NCBI GenBank assembly: GCA_947179395.2
Contig: OX359292.1
Coordinates: forward strand, 31,211,890 to 31,275,889
Direction of reading: 5' to 3'
From: Pulicaria dysenterica
Lineage: Eukaryota; Streptophyta; Magnoliopsida; Asterales; Asteraceae
Length of the DNA: 64,000 nt
Shown here: positions 45,171-55,060 of the stretch, one piece after another
Layout of the letters: each line of letters begins with the position of its first letter
Position numbering within the stretch: position 1 is the stretch's first letter
The notes under the pieces: model-generated
Seen by the model: the letters and a program-made list of their open reading frames with translations, nothing else
What the model was told of the DNA's origin: nothing
The model's database searches: none
Position numbers and translations under genes: made by a program

Positions 45171-45173
<3 letters not shown>

Positions 45174-45258
45174 GCAACAAAACACATTGATTAAAATCAA
45201 TGTACAAGCATATAAGCATAAAGTACAACAACTAACTACTAGGCCCTATTTTGGGATG

Positions 45259-45262
<4 letters not shown>
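45171..45262 (-). repeat. Extra copy of the F LTR end
   Basis: About 92 bp (ATTAGCAACAAAACAC to GGGATGTT) duplicate the last part of the LTR (44993-45084), separated by about 85 bp of (TA)n. Confidence 0.88.
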
Positions 45263-45324
<62 letters not shown>

Positions 45325-45390
45325 AAATTAGTATTGTGGTTAAGATCAAGTTTCTGATATGTTACCTGATTAATTTTCCAGTTCTGCTGA

Positions 45391-46987
45391 TTAAATATAT
45401 ATTTGTGTGAAACTTTGTTTTTGATTTAAGGATCAAGTTCTGATCTTTTTATCATTAAAAGTTTCCAGTTTATTGTTTATATATATTTTTATATCAAACT
45501 GCGTGAAACTTGGTATTTGGTCAAAGGTCAAAGGTTTATGGCTTTGAACCAATTAAAGTTTCCAGTTTACATGCTTTATTAATATCTGTATAAATTGTGC
45601 GTGAAACTTGTGGTTATTAAAATTCAAAGTTCTTGGATTTTTAAATCAAGTTTCCAGATTTATTATTATGTATTTAATAATATTTACGTTTAACCTTGTG
45701 GTATTTTTGTTTTTATCCAGTTTGAGATATTTAACAAAAAAGGCCCGGTTTTAGGCCTAGTTTGAGGTCCAGGTTGGATAATGGGAATTAACATAAACCT
45801 ATGTGTTTTGATGTTAAAGATTCAAGTTTGAATCTACCCGCAATTTTATATATATGTATGATGATTTATGATGTGTGCATTTTTATTATTTAATTCTCCG
45901 TACGTAATTGGATGTTTATTATTTTTAAGCCAAACGCCTAAAACCTAGTGAATCATCTTGTGGTTGTTTAATTTATTGTTTGTGGTTGTTTACTTCATTG
46001 TTTGTGGTTGTTTTTACATTTATTTTTATCTGGTGTGGGGAGGCCTGCGTGCCACTTACAACCCTTATTCAATTTTGTAAAAGTATTAGTTTTAGCGGAC
46101 CTGCGTACCTTTGAATTATTATGTAATAGGGCATTAGTTTATAAAAAATTGTAATAGGTTAGTTTGATATTTGTAAATGTAATATTGGAGTCAATCAAGA
46201 CAAGGAGAGAGAGGATGCCATGGATGTTGGAGCCAGTGGGAGGATTAGCATCAAGTTCATGCCATGTTTGTTGTTTATGATCCACTTAGGTTTGGCCACA
46301 GGGGTACTTAATTTTAATTAAGTACCAGTGATGGTCAAGAGGCATTATGTGTGTTGGTTTATTATTATTGCTATTATTAATTTTGTGGTTGTGTTTAATT
46401 TATATATATATATATATATATATAGTGAACGCTCGTCATTAAAACCATATACACATATAAAGGATATTTTAAGATGAAAAGTTTTTTCACTTAAAAGGAT
46501 TATAAGTTTTACAAGTTTTGTAAAACGGTTAAATTGGCAATAGTTTTTTGAAACAAATTAACCCTTTCAAAATCTTAGACCAGTAGTGCTACCCATCTAA
46601 TGGTACACCTTTCCTGCTACCGGTACCTTGGTGTGTTGTCGTGCCCAAACCGTGCGCACCGGGGTTCAAACCGATGTGGGGAGGGGGTGAGGTCTATTTT
46701 GGTGATTCCCTGATGTGACGGGCCCAAAGTGTACTTAAGAGGACTAAATATGTACGAATTATTGTTTCATTCGATGTCCAAAAGATATAGGAGTCGTGTT
46801 TTTGTTTAAACATGATCGGTATGGTTTATACCCACAAGAAATAGCACGGGCCGGTGTTGTCGTGCCCAAACCGTGCACCGGCACGTGTGAAATATGGATC
46901 ATATTCTAAAATATATTTATTTAGGGTTATAAATTGTTTTAGAGGTATTAAATTACTGAAATGTTTATTTCTTGCTATTTCCTGTAG
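45391..46987 (+). other. Element E leader, right part
   Basis: A non-coding leader homologous to the C leader, with a (TA)n at about 46402-46424 and a phrase GTGTTGTCGTGCCCAAACCGTGC occurring at about 46633 and 46853 (duplication). No gene is seen. Confidence 0.65.
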
Positions 46988-48283
46988 ATGTCGATATTAT
47001 CTGTTATACCGTTTTACACACCCGAGGAGTCTCTTAGCCTCATCATGAGCAAGTGGAAGCTTTCAGGTCCAAACTTTATGGTTTGGAAGTTACACTTTAG
47101 GAACATCCTAAGGGCACGTGGAAGGCTGTACACAGTAGACAAATCTCCTCTGGCATGACCTGACTATTATGCTCAGGATGAAGAGTATGTCTGATGAATC
47201 TGACGTCATGTCAATTCTGATACTCTGCACAGAGTCTGAGTTTTCAGATGAATTAAAGAATAAGTCGGTGTTTGAGGTCGTGCAGGATCTAGAGGAACGT
47301 TTCAAGGACAGTGAGCGCTATGGACGCTTTCTGTTCATGATGGATATTCTTTCACAGAAGATGAAAGAAGGCCAGTTATTAAGTGTTAATATGAGAAGGC
47401 TTTTTGATTGCTTGATGATTCTGCGATCACAAGTCAATGAGAGTGAACTTGTGATGCTCTTAGTCGGTACACTAACTAACCGCTATCAGGCAGAGGTAGT
47501 GGACAAGTTTGGTGAACCAGATACAACAGTAGTTGGTATGCACGAGTTCTTAATGCGCATAGATGACCAGGTGCACCCAGACCCCTTTGATGCAACAGTA
47601 GTTGAGTCAATGGAGGAAGAAAACTGGATTGATGAGCTACTAGACGTTTGTTGCCTAGATTGCGGTAGCAAGGATATTTGCGAGCACTCACTCGACATTG
47701 ATCAGCTGGACGTCGGTTCTACCGACGAGTCAGGTTTCTTTATGATAGATTGCTTAGTTACTTCGTTTGAATCATGGGTACTCGATACCGGATGTGGTCA
47801 TCACACTTGTAATCACTTGCAGGGATTCAAGAGAAGTAGGAAACTAAGGAAGGGGGACATGGACCTACAGGTAGGCGAAGGCTCCATCATTGGTGCTGAA
47901 GCTGTAGGAACCTATTGTCTCAGGCTACCTTCAGGATTAATCATAGAACTAGAGAATTGTTTTTATGTTCCTAGATTGATTAAAAATATCATATTGTACG
48001 ATTTATTAATAGACAGTGGTTTTAACTATCATTCGGTAGGTAAAACAATTTTGTGCTTTAAAAATGATTTATTCTATTTTAAAGCAAGTTCACAAAATGG
48101 TCTATACATAATAAATCTAGAAGATGACAAGGAAATCTATCATATAAGTAAGTGGTCAAAAGACACTTTGAACCAGACTTACCTTTGGCATTGTCGGCTC
48201 GGACATATAAATAAGAAACACATAGAGCAACTTCGGGGAGATGGAGTTCTAGGGTCATTTGATCTTGAATCAATTGAAAATTG
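46988..48283 (+). pseudogene. Element E gag-protease, truncated
   Basis: Starts at ATG 46988 as in C and D. TGA at 47156-47158 breaks the N-terminus, and a shift near 47165 restores a 390-codon frame. It contains the CCLDCGSKDICEH motif, the SLDIDQLDVGS block, protease WVLDTGCGHHTCNHL, and the GAG-pre-IN His pair (YLWHCRLGHINKKH). The coding region then stops abruptly at about 48283 and joins 3' UTR sequence, so integrase, RT and RNase H are absent (about 3 kb lost). Confidence 0.87.
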
Positions 48284-48683
48284 CGGAAGACGTGTGCTCA
48301 AATGCAAGCAGTCAAGATGGGATTTGCACCTTCTCTTATAGAGAGGAGATATTCCAGGGCCCCTTGACAGTTGAGACTAAATGAAATGCATGGCCGCGCT
48401 CGGATAGAATGATGCACATCATTTGGTAACTCCGTAACTGCAGTTAGTCGAAATCAGAAGTCGAGAAACATAATCTGGATTTTCAGAATAGATCACGTGC
48501 TCCATGTCTGAAATCCACATTACGGGATATCGCGATGCGAAAGGAAAAGCCGGGTAATCCAAATAGGTGATTACGGAATCTCTGGACATTAGACAACTTA
48601 TAGTCTTGGTTAACCTCTGGCTAGGGACCTCCTTAGGCCCGTGATGAACAAGAGAGTGTAACTATCGTGCACAAGTAGAAGTC
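48284..48683 (+). other. Element E 3' untranslated region
   Basis: Homologous to the D 3' UTR from about 32700 onward (GTGCTCAAAT, AAGATGGGATTTGCACC). It ends in a decayed purine tract, CACAAGTAGAAGTC. Confidence 0.8.
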
Positions 48684-49575
48684 CGATATATTATGTGCAG
48701 GGATAGTGTACACATGTCATCATATCCATGGACACTATGAGTCACTAAAAGGTCACACAGCTGAATACCCAACCATTGAACCAGGAAATAATATATTGTG
48801 TGTATAGTTGTAATTAATAGTGAATTAATTACCCGGAGAAATAATAAATAGACGTTTATTATTTAAAAGGAGATATTAAATATCAGCTTGATAATTAAAT
48901 AAATAAGTTTGGTTAAAGACATATTAATTAATGGTTAATTAATTAATATTAATCAAACTAGAGGGTGAGTTTTTGTCAAAGGATCAAAGTTATGATCCGG
49001 ACGTGCTTAAAGGCCCTAACCCGTTTATCTAATATGAATTAGGGTTTAAGGATTAAATTAATCATAGTTTATGCTTAATACACAAAAAACACTCAAAAGC
49101 TCTCTCTCTCTCTCTTCGGCGGCCGAGAACCACCACACCACCACCACCACCTCACGGTGGTAGCAACGATCAATGGCTGCGTCCAGCAGCGGCGGTTGGC
49201 GGTTTAGCGGCGCGAAATCCAGGGCCGAGAAACCCCTTTGCGGCGGTTTCCGATCGGCAGCAGCCCTCAAGTGGTGTTTGGCGGCAGCGATTAACACACA
49301 CACACAACGGGACACGGTTTTTGTCTCGGGTATTAAATTATTGGCAGTCTAGCAGCCAGTTCTAGGGTGCAGTAGTTGTGTATCCCCCTTTAGCAGTCTC
49401 AGGGTATATTTTATATCCTTTAGGTTTGAAATCGTTATGGGACATGTATACTCATAAAATATCTGGTTTATATGATTATTGTTCTGTTTCCCAACCTGAT
49501 CCAGTTGTGATCCTGGGAATGGGATTTGGAAGTTTATTTTCCTCTGTGCATGTTTGTACCCTGTATACCCCTATA
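48684..49575 (+). repeat. Element E 3' LTR
   Basis: 892 bp, starting CGATATATTATG (TG mutated to CG) and ending CCCCTATA (CA mutated to TA). Clearly homologous to 34895-35780. Confidence 0.9.
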
Positions 49576-49679
49576 ATTTCATCATCAACAAATCAATCGA
49601 AGATCAAAGGACTATATAATCGAGTTTGCTGTTTTTATTCGCAGAAATTACTGTAACTTCTTCGATGTTACTGTAGCAA

Positions 49680-50465
49680 CATCGACAAGCTGTTCATCGA
49701 CTTTGAAGGGTTGTTCGTTCAAATTTGTGTCGATTTCTGTTTTCCAAAGGTAAAATAGATCTAATTCCAGTCCATATTACATCTGAAATGAAGATCTGAT
49801 CGACTTTGAATCAAGTCGACGTGAAAAGTGGTTTTACGAGGTTACTGTTCCATCATCAAACTCACAAATTTCTGATTTGATTACTATCCAGTTGTGATTA
49901 ATTGAAGAATCTGAGTTATTTGAAATCAATTGACATTGATTTGATGGAGTTTTGAAAAATCCAGTGATTTCACTCAAGAACAGGAAGAACATCATAGATC
50001 TGGGTTTTCGATCTTCGAGATTAAAAAACACCATCAAATTGGTGTTTGTGTGTGAAAAGTTGTTACAATCGAACGTGGTAGGTGAGTTGGTTAGTCATCG
50101 ATGTGTTTTTGGAACTGAGTTCGATAAGTGATTGGTCATCGACCGTGTATTGTTAAGTGAATCATCGAACGGCCTCATCGAACTTGATTCATCGATCTTG
50201 GATCATTGAGCCTAAACTGGTTACTAAAATACAAAAGTACAAGAGGTTACTATGGTGAAATTTTGAAAATTTCCAAGTGTTCACATCAATCCTGTTCATC
50301 GAACCTCATCATTGAACTGACTCATCGAACTTGTTATTGATCTTGTTACACATGAACAATATAACAAATCATCAAACTAAAATATAATACTGTTCATCGA
50401 ACCTAAACAACAGTGAAACTCAATTCGATAATTAGTCATCGATCTTGTGAACTAATCGATCATAC
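49680..50465. repeat. TCATCGA word array in element G
   Basis: About ten copies of TCATCGA (often TCATCGAAC or TCATCGATC), plus TTCGATAA, GATCGACTT and similar variants. Most are in one orientation. Confidence 0.8.
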
Positions 50466-51487
50466 ACTTGTATTCCATTTCAAACAGGTTTTCAGACTTG
50501 CATTTTTCGTTCAAAGTTCAAAATTTTCATCCGAAATGCATTTTCTGATATAGCGATATTCTTCAATTTCAAAAACTTTCGCGTTGACCAAGCAGCTCGA
50601 TCCCAGTCAGGGGCTCTGCCCCCTTGGACCCCGCTATCAGGGGCACTGCCCCCGAACCTCCGTCGTCGTTCTGACTGATTTATCATGTCACCTTGATTCC
50701 TAAGTCGATTGTTTGGATTTTTTGACTGAGTCTGAAGTTATCAAAGTTTCAGTTATCATTCTGATGTTTCTAGATTTGGGTAATATTCTGTTTTCCTGTG
50801 AACCAGGTGCTTAATTCCTAGTACCCCCTATGTCTAGTCATCCTGCCCTTTCCTAACTGATTTTTGGTTCTTCTTTCTTAGTGTCACCAATTTTTGGTCT
50901 CAAAACCAGATTTTGGCCATCCGTTACTTGTTTCTTTTGAATCTTGGTAATCTTTTATAAGTCATCTCTGAATTATCATATTTAATTCTTATATTTCAGA
51001 ATTCTAGTCTCTATACTTCATTGTTATGACCAACATCCGGTTACACCAGTTTTTTCGAGGATTTTGAAAGATCATTTGTGTGCTTTCGAATAAGGATGAA
51101 TTCGACTCCTTGTTCATATTATGCGTTCAAAGTCACCTTTTCTATAGTCTTACATAATGCTTATTTCATTCTATAGAATCATTATGTGTCCCAAGTTCGT
51201 TTGCATGCTTATGTCTTTCATGATTTTTTTCACTTGTTGTAATCCGGACGAGGTTGATAATTCTTGTTTAAGACATCGGGGATATTTGATTTGGTTGATG
51301 TATTCATTTTCTGATCTACACCACTCCTTAACGATCCGTCTTGGCTCACAAGTGGTAGAAGACAATTGACTGGTATCTTTCAACTGAATTATTTTACTTG
51401 ATGGCCATTGTAGATTGTGGACATCATGAGGGGTTTATTCGGTTGATGTTTAGTCTGATGAGATACATTTTACTAGGTATTCAGTCT

Positions 51488-51845
51488 AGGGGGAGAAGTA
51501 CTCATATGCAAGAACAATTTATTCTCTCCCTGAATTTGTCAACAAGGATCAAGAGCAACATTGTAGGGGGAGAGTATCCTGTTGAAGATTCTAGGGGGAG
51601 TAAGCAACATAATCTCTCTATCTTGAAGATGAATCTTTATATGTTTCCGTTGATGCTTCAAATGCTCAATGATCCAAAAGCTGAAAACCTCTATATGCTA
51701 AACTGCTAATATAACCGAAGGCGATCAATGCCTTAGGTTACCGGAGCAATACAAGACAATAAGCACAAGACCCTCAAGAAGATGAAGAGATCAAGACTCC
51801 TATTCATTTTATTTTGCAATTCCTATTATATTCCAAAGGGGGAGA
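51488..51845 (+). promoter_or_regulatory. Element G polypurine tract cluster
   Basis: Four AGGGGGAG tracts occur at 51488-51496, 51565-51574, 51593-51600 and 51836-51845. The last is directly before the LTR. Multiple tracts of this type are a known Sirevirus trait. Confidence 0.75.
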
Positions 51846-51846
51846 T

Positions 51847-52023
51847 TGTTAGAGTTGAATTATCGTAATAGAATAGAAGTTATTATATCGTTTGAGGGTA
51901 CGTATTGTAAATATACCCGAGGGGTATATAAGCATATGACTTGTGTGTTGTATGCTAAGGATTGCCACATTATCATAGTTATATTATGCAATCCTTCAAT
52001 CTACCACTTGTTAATTGCTATCA
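51847..52023 (+). repeat. Element G 3' LTR
   Basis: TGTTAGAGTTG to GCTATCA, 177 bp, lacking 54 bp of the 5' LTR at a junction flanked by ATTA. Confidence 0.9.
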
Positions 52024-52545
52024 TGATTGTTAGACTGCCGAGGGAAAATAAATTATCTCTTAAGCATAAATTTAAGCGAGTGGGGATACGTTTCGGCAAT
52101 AAACGCCATACAAAACAATTTCTTTTAGGAGGAAGCCAATTGTTCCAAATGATTTTCCTGCATGAGATTGGTAAATAGAAATTGTTCCAAAACAATTTCT
52201 TTTACTAGAATCCTCTTCCCACCACTATTTATCTTCATGATCCGATAAAACTAGGTGATTTAGCAAACCTTCCAGTTCTGCAAATTGATTTAATAATCCA
52301 TTGAATGCCCCTCATTTGACCATGACCAATTTTTGTTTATACTTGATGAGGGGTTGAAAGACATGCTTGAAGCTATCAAATATAGTTTTAAGAGTAACAT
52401 TTCCAAGCCACCTATCATTCCAGAATGATGTAGAAACTCCATTGCCCACTGTACAGGTAAAAGAATCGCCAATATTAATATTCAGAGAGGAGAGATAAGT
52501 ACCAGTTTTCGCAATGTTGAGCATATCCCCGGTCTTCTTCAATTA
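52024..52545 (-). pseudogene. LINE (L1-type) reverse transcriptase C-terminal fragment
   Basis: On - the order is VGNGVSTSFWNDRWLGN, then the zinc-binding RT region WLPPKRNCFVWRLLPKRIPTRLNLCLR, which is the usual end of plant non-LTR retrotransposon ORF2. The two parts are in different frames with stops between them. It begins exactly at the edge of element G. Confidence 0.8.
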
Positions 52546-52858
52546 GCAGTGGAAGTGTTGGTGTCTACTCACTGACATAAGTAGGCCGGTATCACTACCT
52601 ATTTGCCCTATCACCATGCCACCTAGATTGCTTTGAATAAGATGAACACCTAGAATTTCGATTTCTTGAATCTTAACTTGAACACATTGTAGAAACCCTC
52701 AGGTTGCTTGAATTCTAAAACAAGACAAACACTTAAAATCTCGAGTGCTTAAATCGTAACTTGAGCACATTGTAGAAGCCCTCGATTGCTTAAAGCATAA
52801 CTTTAACACATCGTAGAAACCATCGATTCAATTACTTGAATCGGGAACAATAATTTCA
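52546..52858. repeat. Short tandem-like repeats, otherwise unassigned
   Basis: A phrase like AACTTGAACACATTGTAGAAACCCTC occurs three times with variation (about 52674, 52750 and 52800). No coding potential. Confidence 0.55.
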
Positions 52859-53731
52859 AAAACCCACAAATGTGTTGGGACATATGGGTTTATAGATACC
52901 CTCTATTCTTCAAATGTGTTTGCTACTTGACTTAACCTTCGATTCTAAGGTTTTAAATGGGCTTGCTTCGATTTAAGCCTATATCTTTAGGTTTCAAATA
53001 GGGTTGCTTCGACATTTTTAAATTCAAGTTTAGGTTTTTGTCTTTCCAAGATCAAAGTATCTCTTTGGAATCTAGAAACATTTGCTTGAAACTGCTATTG
53101 CTAGTCACATTGCTTGTACTGACTTGGTTTATTTAACTCGGTTAAGTTGTTTAAAACAAATTAGAGTTAAATGCATACAATGATATTTTAGTCAAAGTTA
53201 TTACATTTTGATGCAATAGATTAAGCTTTTATTGTGTAAAAATGGAAGGATTTATCTAATAGGCATTTATCTAACAAGAATTTCAAAACCCACTATTGTG
53301 CTGGAATATATGGGGTTGTAAAAAACCCTCTATTCTACAGATGTGTTTGCTTCTTAACCAGACAGCCTTTAGTTTTAAGGTTTTTAAACGAGCTTGCTTC
53401 AATTTAAGCCTCTAGTTTATTGTTTCAAATCGGGTTGCTTCGATATTATCATATTTTTGTTTCGGTTTTTGTCTTGCCAAGATCAAATGATCTCTTAGAA
53501 ATTTAGAAACTTCTTGCTTGAAACTAGTTACTTGAGCTATTGCACGTCACATTACTTAAAATTTGATTTTGCAACTTCATTAAATTGTTTAACACAAATT
53601 AAAGTTCATTGCATACGAATATACGATGATATATTAGTCAAAGTTTATTACATCCTCACATAATTGATCCTAAAACCTATTTTTTAAGCTTTTATTGTAT
53701 AAAAATTGATTTATCTAATAGGCATTTATCC
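52859..53731. repeat. Diverged tandem duplication, unit about 420-450 bp
   Basis: Unit 1 at 52859-53276 and unit 2 at 53284-53731 align throughout: AATGTGTTTGCT, GGGTTGCTTCGA, TTTTTGTCTT.CCAAGATCAAA, GCTTTTATTGT, and the shared end TTATCTAATAGGCATTTATC. Divergence and indels are high. Confidence 0.75.
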
Positions 53732-54234
53732 TCCTCGTTACACACTTGGAGGAAGGTAATTCTTCCACTTGTATCATTGATTTATCCATATAAAATATAA
53801 CAATTTTAAAACTATATTACACGTTAGTAAAATATATAGTTTTTCGATAAATCAGTTTAATAAAAGAGAATGTATCGTCCAACTCATAATTGTATCTCTA
53901 CCTTTGTTTCTCAAAAATTATGAAAAACCATAAACCATGATTCATTTGACCAAGAAATTGGTTTACTTTTCTACTCATTGACTATGCTTGCTTCACCTAC
54001 AAGTAAATTTTTTATGAATCTTTAAATTATGCCACGGGTCGACGGGGTCGTTACTTATCTTTGTCATATATCCCTAACTTGCCCTTCATTGTTTTTCCGT
54101 GTGATTCCTAACCTGCCCTTTTCACCTTTTAAGACGACTTATACCTTGCATGATACTTTTAGATTCATCAGCTACGTAATCCTACCTACTACTATTTATA
54201 AGCATTTTCAAAGATGTTGATATATTAATATGAC

Positions 54235-54235
<1 letters not shown>
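53732..54235. other. AT-rich, no feature recognised
   Basis: Nothing convincing. The last part (54165-54218) is directly repeated at 55147-55200. Confidence 0.5.
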
Positions 54236-54293
<58 letters not shown>

Positions 54294-54297
<4 letters not shown>

Positions 54298-54523
54298 GTT
54301 CATGCGAGAACCGTTGTTAGCGCGAAAACCGCGAGAACCAATCTAAGCCGTTCAATTACCCCTCTTTCAATGTCATTGCTCACCCATCAATTCCTCACAT
54401 ACACCCTGCCACACTCAATCCCTCCACGCTCTCCATCCATGATACTTCCCATATCCAAGGAACGGCTGAGATTGGTTCTCGCGGTTCTCGCACTAACAAC
54501 AGTTCTCGCATGAACCATCCCCT
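54294..54523 (-). mobile_element. MITE copy 2, TIR element in (TA)n
   Basis: 230 bp, inverted relative to the copy at 36089-36321, with TIRs sharing GTTCATGCGAGAAC and CGCGAGAACCAATCT. It is bounded by (TA)n on both sides (54236-54293 and 54524-54542). Confidence 0.82.
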
Positions 54524-54539
54524 ATATATATATATATAT

Positions 54540-55060
54540 ATATTTCAATATTTCATCAAAATCTTCTAATATAAATGAAAAATTAACTCAAATAAAATAT
54601 ATTAGATAATTTTAACAATTAAATGTAGATAAAAATTTAATTACTAAATCTTAACCGTTTATAATAACTATTAAAATATAACTTTAACTTTTTTTATTTT
54701 AAATTTTTGATTTTCACTTTAATTTAAATCAAATTTATTAGAAATAATTTTATATATGTACTTCTTAAAGGTTAAAATATCATATTTGTTCTACCTAATA
54801 TACAAATATAATATTCACCCTTTATAGCATTCAAAAGACCATATTCAATAAAAAATTTTGTTTTATCATTGTAAATATTTTATAATTATTTTAATTATAA
54901 CCAATGACATTTAACTTTATTGGTCTCTAATTATAATAATAACAATCGATGACTTGTAGAAGGAATACAATCATGTCCATTTGTATTATGATATCACGTT
55001 TTTGCCATCACATTTGTCACCTTCTCTAAACGATGTTTGCAACCCGTGTATCACACATAA
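54540..55060. repeat. Dispersed repeat, copy 1
   Basis: It aligns in patches with 59880-60445: AAATCTTAACCGT, AATAATTTTATATATG, ATTATGATA, and the ending CCGTGTATCACAC. It is probably part of a non-autonomous DNA element. Confidence 0.5.

Larger units (their letters stand above)
36342..45262 (-). mobile_element. Element F: Ty3/gypsy Tekay-type chromovirus, nested in E
   Basis: On the - strand: LTR starting TGTAACATCCC, primer site, gag, protease, RT, RNase H, integrase, chromodomain, second LTR. It sits in a (TA)n tract, so its TSD cannot be told from the repeat. A roughly 90-bp copy of the LTR end is repeated at 45171-45262 between (TA)n tracts. All ORFs are broken. Confidence 0.92.
34895..49575 (+). 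mobile_element. Element E: Tnt1-like Ty1/copia with integrase-RT deleted, nested in G
   Basis: LTRs at 34895-35780 and 48684-49575, primer site, long leader, gag-protease, then a direct jump to 3' UTR. The LTRs differ by about 6-7% over the first 240 bp, making E older than B or C. The leader hosts a MITE and the gypsy element F. Confidence 0.9.
49581..51846 (+). other. Element G internal region, non-coding
   Basis: No protein domain is recognised. It contains a TCATCGA word array (49680-50465), a G/C hairpin repeat (50608-50653) and a cluster of purine tracts (51488-51845). Confidence 0.7.
34622..52023 (+). mobile_element. Element G: small, non-coding LTR retrotransposon split by element E
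   Basis: A 5' LTR at 34622-34852, primer site at 34855-34867, purine tract before 51847 and 3' LTR at 51847-52023. Without E the element is about 2.7 kb and no retrotransposon protein domain is seen, so it looks non-autonomous (LARD/TRIM-like). No TSD is found: the flanks are CGGCT and TGATT. Confidence 0.8.

Noticed and set aside
51157..51709. Frames of 70-103 codons in element G
   Set aside because: No conserved domain; they overlap purine tracts and frames on the other strand.
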